Assembly: GCA_964498725.1 (NCBI GenBank) | Contig: CAZCHS010000004.1 | Coordinates: 1 to 64,000 of the forward strand | DNA length: 64,000 nt | Origin: JAFGTP01 sp964498725 | GTDB taxonomy: Bacteria; Fidelibacterota; UBA2242; JAFGTP01 | Direction: 5' to 3' | Shown here: positions 35,358-43,492 of the stretch, in pieces | Numbering within the stretch: the first letter of the stretch is position 1 | Layout: each line of letters begins with the position of its first letter | The notes under the pieces: model-generated | What the model was told of the DNA's origin: nothing | The model's input: only the letters and a program-made list of their open reading frames with translations | Database searches by the model: none | Position numbers and translations under genes: made by a program

Positions 35358-36422
35358 ATGACAATAATCCAACCGACTTTTCTTGTTGATCTAAAAAAAT
35401 GCAATCAAAACATTCAAAAAATTCTCGCCATTGCTGAAAAATATCAGTTGGACTTTCGCCCTCACTTTAAAACGCACCAATCATCGGTAATTGGCGAATT
35501 ATTCAGAGAAGCCGGCATCACTAAGATCACTGTGTCATCAGTGGATATGGCAGTGTTTTTTATCTCCCGGGGTTGGCGGGACATTACAATTGCTTTTCCA
35601 TTGAACATTCTGGAAATGAAGCGGATCAATGCCCTGGCACAAAATGCCTCGATCAATCTATTAGCCGACCACATCTCTCACCTTGAGGCGATTCAGTCAC
35701 ATTTACAGCATCAGGCCGGTGTATTCATTGAAATCGATACCGGCGATCACCGTACCGGGATTCAAGCGACAGACAAAGATAAAATCGCCGGGATGATCCA
35801 AAAAATCAATCGTACTGAATTCGCGAATTTCAAAGGGTTTCTGACTCACGCCGGCCATACATACCATGCAAAAAATCAACAGGAAATCCTAAAGATTCAC
35901 AATCACACTGTCCAGTATATGAATGATCTCAAGACCTTATTCAGCGGCCACAACCCCATTGCCTCCATTGGTAATACACCCTCCTGCAGTATTGCCAGTA
36001 ATTTTACCAATATTGATGAAATACGGCCGGGAAATTTTGTCTATTATGATTTGACACAACACACTCTGGGCGCCTGCCGCGAGAGTGAAATCGCGGTTGT
36101 ACTGGCTGCCCCGGTCGTCTCCAAAAAACCGGAAAAAAGTGAGATCATTGTTCATAGTGGCGGTGTCCATCTCTCTAAAGAATTCCTGAATTTCAATGGC
36201 CAATGTATTTACGGAAAAATAGTGCTTCTCAGAGAAAGAGGCTGGTCTGAATCATTGGATAATTGCTTTGTTACAAAATTATCACAAGAACACGGCACCA
36301 TAAAGATCGATGAAAAATATTATAATCAATTAAATATTGGTGATGTGATTGGAATACTGCCGGTGCATTCCTGCATGACAGCCAATTTAATGAAAGAGAA
36401 TACAAAATATATTATAAGGTGA
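35358..36422 (+). CDS. PLP enzyme of the D-threonine aldolase/D-serine dehydratase type
   Basis: The 354-residue protein has the alanine-racemase-like TIM barrel with the PLP lysine in RPHFKTHQ (about residue 38), then EIDTGDHRTGIQ near 125 and GHTYHAK near 172. The C-terminal domain carries HSGGVHLSKE and PVHSCMTANLM near 337, where His and Cys are the metal ligands typical of D-serine dehydratase and D-threonine aldolase. It probably acts on a D-hydroxy amino acid; which one is uncertain. The final 11 bases overlap the end of the convergent MBL gene. Confidence 0.87.
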   Translation: MTIIQPTFLVDLKKCNQNIQKILAIAEKYQLDFRPHFKTHQSSVIGELFREAGITKITVSSVDMAVFFISRGWRDITIAFPLNILEMKRINALAQNASINLLADHISHLEAIQSHLQHQAGVFIEIDTGDHRTGIQATDKDKIAGMIQKINRTEFANFKGFLTHAGHTYHAKNQQEILKIHNHTVQYMNDLKTLFSGHNPIASIGNTPSCSIASNFTNIDEIRPGNFVYYDLTQHTLGACRESEIAVVLAAPVVSKKPEKSEIIVHSGGVHLSKEFLNFNGQCIYGKIVLLRERGWSESLDNCFVTKLSQEHGTIKIDEKYYNQLNIGDVIGILPVHSCMTANLMKENTKYIIR

Positions 36423-37344
36423 TTTTAAGTCCCTCGTAGGCCAATGCAATCTCGAGATTACCGGCAGGATAATGGGTTGTGTTATAAACACGGACCTTTT
36501 GTAAATTTTCCTGTATTTCCAGGTCGGTTTTGTCGGGATCATGGTGGAATAGTACCAACTTTTTCACGCCGGCGGCATTTGCTAAGTCCACACCTTTTTC
36601 GCCGGTGCAATGCCCATAGTCTTTTTTCTCCGCAATTTCCTCCGCGCTAAATTGGGAATCAAAGATCAGGACATCACCGTTTTTGCAAAAGGATTCCATC
36701 TCCGGAGTGACAGACTCAAAAAAGAGATCAGTCATGTAAATAACTGACTTATTCTCCTGGCTCAACTTGTAGGCATAGGATTTTCCGGGATGATTTTGCA
36801 ATAAATGGGTGATTTCACAATTATCAATTTTAAAAGTATCACGGGATAAATGGTAGAAGGATTTTTTGGCTTTTAACAATTCAAATCCCACAGGAAAAAA
36901 GCGGTGGTCCTGCTGATATTCCAGGCGCAGTTTTAGCTTTTCCAAAGGACTATAAAATTTTAAATGGGATTTTTTATTATGGGCGGGTTGAAAAAAGGGT
37001 AATCCGGAAATATGGTCCCAATGGGTATGGGAAAGAAAAATATGAAATTCATGGTTATATTTTTCCGGATGCCTTTCAATATATTTTCCCAGGGGCTTCA
37101 TGCCACTGCCCATATCCATAATCAGGTTTTTATCTTCGGTGTTTATTTCAATACAGGAAGTATTTCCACCGATAGAGCCAAAATCCAATGGAGAAAGACC
37201 CTCCAGGAATTTCCGCAATTTATCATTGTCACTGAGTTTTTCATGAGATTTTTTTTGTGCCAGAAATATTAATTTCTCTTTGATTTGCTCTGTTGATATA
37301 GGTGTCGGAATAGAACCGCGAACACCCCAAAATTTTATTTCCAT
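36412..37344 (-). CDS. MBL-fold metallohydrolase
   Basis: The ATG at 37344 gives 310 residues beginning MEIKFWGVRGSIPTP; a TTG five codons earlier is less likely. The metal-binding signature is SHTHWDHISGLPFF (HxHxDH, about 127-133), with further ligands in IYMTDLFFE and LVLFHHDPDK. The start GVRGSIP and the motif GGNTSC place it near the group of MBL proteins often linked to two-component or cyclic nucleotide proteins; the substrate is unknown. An insert of about 35 residues (KLIFLAQKKSHEKLSDNDK) follows the start. It converges on the PLP enzyme gene with an 11-bp overlap of coding ends. Confidence 0.88.
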   Translation of the reverse strand: MEIKFWGVRGSIPTPISTEQIKEKLIFLAQKKSHEKLSDNDKLRKFLEGLSPLDFGSIGGNTSCIEINTEDKNLIMDMGSGMKPLGKYIERHPEKYNHEFHIFLSHTHWDHISGLPFFQPAHNKKSHLKFYSPLEKLKLRLEYQQDHRFFPVGFELLKAKKSFYHLSRDTFKIDNCEITHLLQNHPGKSYAYKLSQENKSVIYMTDLFFESVTPEMESFCKNGDVLIFDSQFSAEEIAEKKDYGHCTGEKGVDLANAAGVKKLVLFHHDPDKTDLEIQENLQKVRVYNTTHYPAGNLEIALAYEGLKITL

Positions 37345-37477
37345 AAATTTCTTTGTCAATTGTTAATAAATTACCCTTAATAATAATAGAATATATAAAA
37401 TTGAAGTTTGATTTGGAACACTTAATGAAAAATATATTTGATTTTAAGGATAATTGATTTAGTTTTGCTGAAAAATT

Positions 37478-38425
37478 ATGAGGACAAACTTGATTGAAAA
37501 ACTCTACCGGGAGGTTGATAACTTTCCTAAAAGAATCAGGCGAAAGGAAAAAAACCGGTTTTTGGATTATATCACTGAGAAAATAACCAATCTGGGATAT
37601 GAAATTAAACAAACCAAAGGCCGTTATATTTTTAAATCAGTTAATCTGGAAACAGAAAATGATGATGCAGACATTATTCTTGGCGCTCATTATGATACGC
37701 CCACAATTCTACCATTTTTTTTCGAATATCTTTTTAAAATATTTGGCCATACACGACAATTCTTTATGATTTTCGGCCTATTCTTGCTGTATGCGGGGTT
37801 TAAATTTATTGCCAGTGAATTTCCCGACTACAACTGGCTTTTCACCACAATAAAATATTTATTCTGGCTGTCCTTTATTACCATATTGATTCCCAACCCG
37901 AACAACAGGAATGATAATACAAGTGGTGTTGTAACACTATTGGCTGTGGCAGAAAAACTATCCCATTATGAACACTTAAAAAAAAGGGTCAAATTTGTTT
38001 TCTTTGATAACGAGGAACTGGGGCTGCTCGGTTCGTTTATGCAGGCCAAAAAATGGAAAAAGCAGCAGTTTCCGGCAAAGACCAAAAAATTTATCACAGT
38101 GGGCTGTGTCGGGCGCGGAGAAGTTCCGGTCATTATCTATCATAAAAAAGATACGCTTGCTAAAAATTTGCACGAAATATTTATCAAAAAATCCCAAAAG
38201 GCCCGAATCATCCGGCTGCCTTTTTATCCCCTTTCCGACAATTATATTTTGGGAAGTTCCGGCGCTGTCAATATATCCTGGATGGATAAAACAGTGATTC
38301 CCGGCGGATATTATATCAGGAATATCCATTCTCCCAAAGACAAAGATGTTGATTATAATAAATTAGAAATAGTCACCAATGTCCTGTTTGAATTATTCAA
38401 ACAAGGGAACGGCCATGAAAAATAA
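37478..38425 (+). CDS. Membrane-anchored M28-family peptidase
   Basis: The 315-residue protein has the metal-ligand series of M28 zinc aminopeptidases: GAHYDTP (about 69-75), NRNDNTSGV (about 146-154), FFDNEELGLLGS (about 175-186) and a final HSPKDKDVDY. Between the first and second ligands lies an insert of about 60 residues with two hydrophobic segments (QFFMIFGLFLLYAGFKFI and WLFTTIKYLFWLSFITILI), likely membrane spans. That would place the active site at the membrane surface. No signal peptide is present, so the catalytic parts are probably cytoplasmic. The next gene overlaps its end by 11 bp. Confidence 0.85.
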   Translation: MRTNLIEKLYREVDNFPKRIRRKEKNRFLDYITEKITNLGYEIKQTKGRYIFKSVNLETENDDADIILGAHYDTPTILPFFFEYLFKIFGHTRQFFMIFGLFLLYAGFKFIASEFPDYNWLFTTIKYLFWLSFITILIPNPNNRNDNTSGVVTLLAVAEKLSHYEHLKKRVKFVFFDNEELGLLGSFMQAKKWKKQQFPAKTKKFITVGCVGRGEVPVIIYHKKDTLAKNLHEIFIKKSQKARIIRLPFYPLSDNYILGSSGAVNISWMDKTVIPGGYYIRNIHSPKDKDVDYNKLEIVTNVLFELFKQGNGHEK

Positions 38426-39284
38426 CCCGTTAATAGGTTATTTCTACACCTTCCTGGCCTTCCTGATCTGGGGACTTCTGCCGGTTTACTGGAAGCAATT
38501 AAGCCATGTTACGGCCCTTGAAATTCTTGTCAACCGAATTCTCTGGACCTTTGTTATATTATTTATTTTGGTATTGATCAAATATCGTCAGTATATATTG
38601 CAAATCATAAAAACAAATAAGGGTTTTAAATACCTATTGGTTTCCGCTGTTTTCCTTGGCACCAACTGGTATCTGTTCATTTACGCCATTAGTATCAATC
38701 GAATTCTGGATGCCAGCCTGGGGTATTACATAAATCCGCTGGTGAGCGTATTATTAGGCGTGATCTTTCTCAAAGAAAAACTCCCGAAGCCCCAGATTGT
38801 GGCGGTGATACTGGCAATGATCGGCGTGCTCTACCTGACCTTGAATTTCGGACGATTGCCACTCCTCTCTCTGACATTAGCCTTTTCGTTCGGTTCCTAT
38901 GGTTTGATCCGGAAAAAGATCAATATCAAACCGATTCCGGCGGTCATGATAGAATCACTGCTCCTTTTTCCACTTTTCCTGCTTATCTTTATTCTTTCAA
39001 TTGATTCATTTCAGGAGATAATGTTTTTCAATTCAAATCCTTATACTATATTTTTACTGATCGGTGCGGGTGTGGTGACATTGGTTCCACTGGTTTTTTA
39101 CGGCCAGGGGGTCACGATGATTCCGCTGAAGAGTGTCGGCTTTATTCAATACATCACACCAACATTTATGCTGCTTATTGGTACCATTATTTATGGAGAG
39201 CCATTTACAACCGTGCATTTAATTAGTTTTGTTTTTATATGGGTAGCGTTGGGGATTTATACCTGGTCGGTGTTCCGAAGGTGA
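38415..39284 (+). CDS. rarD: EamA-family transporter RarD
   Basis: The start at 38415 gives 289 residues beginning MKNNPLIGYFYTFLAFLIWG. Ten hydrophobic spans are predicted, in two EamA halves. RarD-type features are FLIWGLLPVYWKQL near 14-27, EILVNRILW near 38, NWYLFIYAISINRILDASLGYYINPL near 88 and PLVFYGQGVTMIPLKSVGFIQYITPT in the second half. The name comes from chloramphenicol-sensitivity genes, but the physiological substrate is unknown. It overlaps the M28 gene by 11 bp and is probably translated from the same transcript. Confidence 0.9.
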   Translation: MKNNPLIGYFYTFLAFLIWGLLPVYWKQLSHVTALEILVNRILWTFVILFILVLIKYRQYILQIIKTNKGFKYLLVSAVFLGTNWYLFIYAISINRILDASLGYYINPLVSVLLGVIFLKEKLPKPQIVAVILAMIGVLYLTLNFGRLPLLSLTLAFSFGSYGLIRKKINIKPIPAVMIESLLLFPLFLLIFILSIDSFQEIMFFNSNPYTIFLLIGAGVVTLVPLVFYGQGVTMIPLKSVGFIQYITPTFMLLIGTIIYGEPFTTVHLISFVFIWVALGIYTWSVFRR

Positions 39285-39299
39285 TTATTATTCCAATCA

Positions 39300-39620
39300 T
39301 CACTTTAATAACCTGGATAATAACACATCTTCAAAACCTCTTCTGCTATCAATTACTGCCAGAATAAAAATAGCATCTTGTTCAACTTTATAAATGATAC
39401 GCCATTTAGTCACAATAATTTCACGATAGATAGTAATATGATAGCGCCTAAATTCGGGAACGATACGGCCCTGTTTTGGAAAATGAGTTAACTTTTCACA
39501 ATTGTTTCTAATCTCAGTAAAAATATTCATTGCAGTTTCCATACTATCTTCAGCAATGAAATCAATAATCTCCTCCAAATCACAGGAAGCAACTTTTGTC
39601 CATTGAACTGAAAATTTCAT
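39300..39620 (-). CDS. ParE/RelE-family toxin
   Basis: The 106-residue protein has the ParE/RelE fold: VQWTKVASCDLEEIIDFIAEDS at the start, a helical middle, KLTHFPKQGRIVPEFR near 45-60, REIIVTKWRIIYKVEQDAIFILAVID and a C-terminal RR. ParE members poison gyrase and RelE members cut mRNA; the sequence does not decide between them. Its start overlaps the antitoxin stop by 4 bp, the normal type II arrangement. Confidence 0.9.
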   Translation of the reverse strand: MKFSVQWTKVASCDLEEIIDFIAEDSMETAMNIFTEIRNNCEKLTHFPKQGRIVPEFRRYHITIYREIIVTKWRIIYKVEQDAIFILAVIDSRRGFEDVLLSRLLK

Positions 39621-39889
39621 TTTTCTAATTTTCCCTGAATCCGATTAAATACAACAGATTGTTCTTCATAATTTTTTGATTCAATATCCTTTTCACCCTG
39701 GGCAATAATTTTAAGCAATTTCAACGAATTATTGAGGTTATCATAACTCTCGGGGTCCATGATAACCGCTTTTGCTTCACCGTTCTGAGTAACATAAACA
39801 GGATTTTTGGACTCGTTCACCTGGGATAAAATTTCACTGGCATTGGCTTTCACATAGGAAATTGATCGAATATCTTTTTTTAATTGCAT
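39617..39889 (-). CDS. Phd/YefM-family antitoxin
   Basis: The ATG at 39889 follows GGAGGT and gives 90 residues beginning MQLKKDIRSISYVKANA. Family features are SYVKANASEILSQVNES, PVYVTQNGEAKAVIMDPESYDNL and a charged C-terminal tail that binds the toxin. It neutralises the downstream ParE/RelE toxin and should repress the shared promoter in the 100-bp gap before 40009. It is divergent from the radical SAM gene. Confidence 0.9.
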   Translation of the reverse strand: MQLKKDIRSISYVKANASEILSQVNESKNPVYVTQNGEAKAVIMDPESYDNLNNSLKLLKIIAQGEKDIESKNYEEQSVVFNRIQGKLEK

Positions 39890-40008
39890 AAATACCTCCA
39901 ATGACTGAATTTAGTATCTAATTTAGTTAATCACAAAAATTTTTTGGCTATTATATTTTAACTGACCTTTTTATGGAAGATTCTTCTATAAATTACTAGA
40001 TTACAACC

Positions 40009-41628
40009 ATGAAAATATGCCTGATACAGCCACCCATCGATGATTTTTACACCACAGAAATCCGCAATATTCCTTTGGGTTTACTCTTAGTCGGCGCACA
40101 ATTGAAAAACCACGAAGTATCATTGACAGACCTCAGAAAAGGTAAAATACGAGCCATAGCATTTCCAGAGGAATTTACGGAATTAAAAAAATATTACCGT
40201 CAGGATGATAAATCACCATTCGGACTCTATAAAAATTATTCCCGGTTTGGTTACAAAAAAGAGGAGTTTGACGAAATCATTCCTGTAGATATTGATATTT
40301 TTGGGATCAGCGCGAATTTCACCACCTATTCCGATAATGTAATTGAAGTCATTGATTTTCTGCGCAATCAGCGTCCAAAGGCACAAATCATTGTCGGTGG
40401 TCATGCCTGCGCTGCAACACCGGGATATTTCATCCTATATGGCGCTGACTTTGAAATTTACGGCGAAGGCGAACTGACATTCCAGGATCTGATTGAGGCC
40501 ATTTCCAAAAAACAAGCAAACCTCTCGCCTATTCCCAACCTGGTCTGGAAAAAGGATAAAAAGATAGTCATCAATGAACAGAAATTTATAATCAATCTTG
40601 ATGATCTGGCTTTTGCCGATTATAATATTCCCGGCACTCCTGTATATTCTTTTGGTCGAAAAAAACACGCCATGCTGATGATCAGCCGCGGTTGCCCTAA
40701 TCAATGCAGTTTCTGCTCAATTCATCAAGTGATGGGATACCGATACCGTACGCGCAGTGTTGACAATGTTATTGCAGAAATTGATGAGAAAATTCAGCAG
40801 GGTTTTCGCTCCTTTGATTTTGAGGATGACCATTTTGGCGGTAGAAAAAAATGGCTCAATGAATTTCTCGACAGAATTATCGAAAATTATTCAGAATATG
40901 ATCTTACTTTTCAGGCAATGAACGGCATTACAGCCACAAATCTCGATGAAAATTTATTGGTCAAGATGAAACAGGCCGGCTTTTCATCCTTAAACCTGGC
41001 GCTGGTCAGTGAAAAGGAAATTGAACAAGACTACCTTAATCGACCTTTTAATACAGAAAAATTCACCGACCTGGTTTTTCTTGCTAAAAAACATGATTTT
41101 TTTGTTACCGCATATATTATTTTAGGACTGCCGGGGCACACCCTTGAACAAATGCTGAATTCGATATTGTTCCTGGGGGAACTGCCGGTTTTGATCGGGC
41201 CGTCTTTTTTCTACCTGGTGCCAAAAACCAGAATTTTTGATGATTGCCAAAAACAGAATAAAATTCCTGCAAATATTAAGATGTTTCGATCTTCTTATAT
41301 GCCCTATGAAACAGATAAATTTTCCCGATCAGACCTGATGACACTGTTTCGTATTACACGAATCATAAATTTCCGCAAGGAAACAAAAAATGTAAATTTT
41401 GTTCCTGACTACGAAATCTCCGGAGACATACTTACAGTTTCAACAAATATCGATAGTAATGGCAAGAGAATTCAATTGGGAAATGCACTGTTGAAGCTGC
41501 TGCAAACTTCCGGGAAAGTATTTGGAATAAAAAAACTTCAAAAAAATCGTTATCAATTAAGAGAAGAGAATGTGAATCAATCGTTGGTAGAATTATTTTT
41601 ATCACGATTGAAAAAGGTACAGATTTGA
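40009..41628 (+). CDS. B12-binding radical SAM enzyme
   Basis: The 539-residue protein has a cobalamin-binding Rossmann domain at about 1-170 (ICLIQPPIDDFYTTEIRN, FGISANFTTYSDNVIEVIDFL, IIVGGHACAATP, YGEGELTF). A radical SAM barrel follows with the cluster motif SRGCPNQCSFCSI (CxxxCxxC, near 225-236) and SSLNLALVSEKEIEQ. Members of this class methylate unactivated carbons or rearrange substrates in lipid, cofactor or natural-product pathways. No partner gene is nearby, so the substrate is unknown. It stands alone between two toxin-antitoxin pairs, which hints at a mobile or recently acquired segment. Confidence 0.87.
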   Translation: MKICLIQPPIDDFYTTEIRNIPLGLLLVGAQLKNHEVSLTDLRKGKIRAIAFPEEFTELKKYYRQDDKSPFGLYKNYSRFGYKKEEFDEIIPVDIDIFGISANFTTYSDNVIEVIDFLRNQRPKAQIIVGGHACAATPGYFILYGADFEIYGEGELTFQDLIEAISKKQANLSPIPNLVWKKDKKIVINEQKFIINLDDLAFADYNIPGTPVYSFGRKKHAMLMISRGCPNQCSFCSIHQVMGYRYRTRSVDNVIAEIDEKIQQGFRSFDFEDDHFGGRKKWLNEFLDRIIENYSEYDLTFQAMNGITATNLDENLLVKMKQAGFSSLNLALVSEKEIEQDYLNRPFNTEKFTDLVFLAKKHDFFVTAYIILGLPGHTLEQMLNSILFLGELPVLIGPSFFYLVPKTRIFDDCQKQNKIPANIKMFRSSYMPYETDKFSRSDLMTLFRITRIINFRKETKNVNFVPDYEISGDILTVSTNIDSNGKRIQLGNALLKLLQTSGKVFGIKKLQKNRYQLREENVNQSLVELFLSRLKKVQI

Positions 41629-41883
41629 CTGTAATAGAGTAGGATAAAGTAGAACTTCCAAATGAATTTTCCATTCTTAGTCACTAAACAGGCGTTTGTA
41701 AACCAGCAGTTGTCTGTTTTAAAATTTACGATATAATCCTTGAATAGGATTTTTCTGATTAGCAATTCAATTTCTATAGCAAGACTGAATTACATCCTGA
41801 TTAAAAATCACCTTCTTCTTTTAATCTATTGATGATTTAATATTTTACCTTTAATTTAAAACAAAATTATTTGGAGAAATCAA

Positions 41884-42093
41884 ATGAAAAAATCCTTTAC
41901 TTTAGAATATTGGCAAGATGATAAATGGTTTGTTGGCAAACTCAAAGAGATCCCAGGAGTATTTAGTCAGGGTGAAACACTGAATGAATTGTTTGAAAAC
42001 ATTCAGGATGCTTACAATATGATGGTGGAGAGTTCTGATTTAAGTATCGATCATCCTGATTCTAAAATTATTGAATTGGGAATTGAAATTTGA
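41884..42093 (+). CDS. hicB: HicB-family antitoxin
   Basis: This 69-residue protein has the partial RNase H-like fold of HicB: FTLEYWQDDKWFVGKLKEIPGVFSQGETLNELFENIQDAYNM in pieces, including the motif PGVFSQGETLNE (about 25-36). It lacks the C-terminal DNA-binding domain of longer HicB proteins. GGAG precedes the ATG by seven bases. Its TGA overlaps the TTG start of hicA. Antitoxin before toxin is one of the two known hic orders. Confidence 0.88.
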   Translation: MKKSFTLEYWQDDKWFVGKLKEIPGVFSQGETLNELFENIQDAYNMMVESSDLSIDHPDSKIIELGIEI

Positions 42094-42269
42094 AAAGAAC
42101 AATTCTTCTTAAATATCTGGTTAAAAATCACTGTATACTTAAAAGACATGGCAGCAAACATGATATCTATGTCAATATCATTACAGGAAAACAAACACCA
42201 ATCCCCAGACATTCAGAAATCAGCGAGTCACTTGCGAAATTGATCAAGAAGCAGTTGGGAGTTGATTAA
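42090..42269 (+). CDS. hicA: HicA-family mRNA interferase toxin, TTG start
   Basis: This small gene encodes 59 residues from TTG at 42090, overlapping the hicB stop by three bases. The protein reads KRTILLKYLVKNHCILKRHG then SKHDIYVN and TGKQTPIPRHSEIS. This matches HicA: an N-terminal helix, the HGSKHDIY segment with the catalytic His, and the PRHSEI motif with a final IKKQLGVD. HicA cuts mRNA using a dsRBD-like fold. The catalytic region is intact (HGSKHD instead of the usual GGSH), so it may be active. It was found by reading the bases after hicB. Confidence 0.85.
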   Translation: MKRTILLKYLVKNHCILKRHGSKHDIYVNIITGKQTPIPRHSEISESLAKLIKKQLGVD

Positions 42270-42373
42270 AACCTTTTGCAAGATTTATTTACAACACATC
42301 GGATCAACAACTTACCAAATTGTTAAATATTCATTTCACAGTTAAAAAAATACAGACGTAATTGCTAAAAAGA

Positions 42374-42397
42374 AGAGGCTGCCTTACGACAGCCTCT
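42374..42397 (-). terminator. Terminator after the porV-like gene
   Basis: AGAGGCTG (42374-42381) pairs with CAGCCTCT (42390-42397). On the minus strand TTCTTTTTAG follows. It lies 23 bp after the stop of the PorV-like gene and also separates it from the convergent hicBA pair. Confidence 0.8.
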
Positions 42398-42419
42398 TTA
42401 GGTCAAGTAAGGGGCTACA

Positions 42420-43451
42420 CTAGAAACCGACACTAATGGAAAAGTATTGATTCGCATCAAACAATTCCATCGGTCTGAAAGCATAATCAAAATATACTTT
42501 AGTGCCCGCCATGGCCATATTGAGTCCCAAACCATAGCTTAAGTCAAACTGACCATCCTTGTCCCATTCCCAATCATCAGGATAGAGATTCTGGATATAA
42601 CCGGCTCTGAGAAGGAGAAGATTATTAATATTCACTTCCCCACCCAGATTTAATTTGTCCAGTTCCAGTGTATTTTTACTGTATTGACTAAAAACTGCGA
42701 CAGATGCCGCATTACTTAATTTTCTGGTATAAGCCACACCCATATTCATACTGGTTGGCAATTCCGCCGAAGCCATGTCCAGTTTTGTTTTGCGGGTTGT
42801 GGCATTGGGATTTGCAAAAGGTATATTGGAATCAAATTCAATTTCCGGCCCGTCGAATGTCATGTCGGTACCGATATTTTTCATAGTAATTCCAAAATCC
42901 AGACCAAAATTTGTCCGGTATTGCAAACCAAAATCAAATCCCATTGCGCTGGCCGACATGTTTCCAATGTTCTCACTAATAATTTTAATATTGGAGCCAA
43001 AGGAGACTTTATTTGTCATTTTTTTGGAATAGGTTAATCCGGCAGTCAGGTAATCAGGACTAATTTCCTGTCCTGTACCTTCGGGGGAATTGATTGTCGT
43101 TACTTCTATTTTTCCAATATTGAGGGATTGTATACTGACACCGATTATTCCCAGCCGGCCCAGATTGACACCGGTGGTGATATAGGAGACTTTCATGTCA
43201 GCAAAATAATCCAGGTAACTGAAACTGGCCTCTGCCTGCTTTATATATGCCAAACCGGCCGGGTTCCAGTAAATTGCTTCTGTTCCATCTACCTTTGCAA
43301 TATCAGCGCAACCCAGGGATACATTTCTGGCCCCCATTGGAATCAATAATTCAGGCGCGGCAGCGGTGCCCAAGCGGGTTCCGCTGGCAAAAACCACCTG
43401 TGTAAATAGTAGTAATAATAAACATATAATTTTAATATCGTTTCTTTTCAT
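42420..43451 (-). CDS. PorV/PorQ-family outer-membrane protein
   Basis: The ATG at 43451 follows GGAGGT and gives 343 residues with signal peptide ICLLLLLFTQVVFAS. The protein is a FadL-like beta-barrel of the PorV/PorQ group: the N-terminal plug segment AAPELLIPMGARNVSLGCADIA, then the hallmark EAIYWNPAGLAYIK (about 56-69). It ends in the strand AFRPMELFDANQYFSISVGF. In type IX secretion PorV carries cargo to the surface; many FCB genomes have expanded copies next to a TonB receptor and a large secreted protein, as here. It is the last gene of that three-gene operon. Confidence 0.9.
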   Translation of the reverse strand: MKRNDIKIICLLLLLFTQVVFASGTRLGTAAAPELLIPMGARNVSLGCADIAKVDGTEAIYWNPAGLAYIKQAEASFSYLDYFADMKVSYITTGVNLGRLGIIGVSIQSLNIGKIEVTTINSPEGTGQEISPDYLTAGLTYSKKMTNKVSFGSNIKIISENIGNMSASAMGFDFGLQYRTNFGLDFGITMKNIGTDMTFDGPEIEFDSNIPFANPNATTRKTKLDMASAELPTSMNMGVAYTRKLSNAASVAVFSQYSKNTLELDKLNLGGEVNINNLLLLRAGYIQNLYPDDWEWDKDGQFDLSYGLGLNMAMAGTKVYFDYAFRPMELFDANQYFSISVGF

Positions 43452-43492
43452 AATTTTTACCTCCATAATTAGGTTATCAGAAAAACTGACCA

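Noticed and set aside
37359..37612. Minus-strand frame upstream of the MBL gene
   Set aside because: It overlaps the M28 peptidase start on the other strand, and its protein is rich in Phe, Ile and Asn with no motif.
7690..42397. Riboswitches or other structured regulatory RNAs before pgk, fba, purM or argS
   Set aside because: Leaders are short and I found no conserved aptamer core; only simple hairpins and AT-rich spacers are present.
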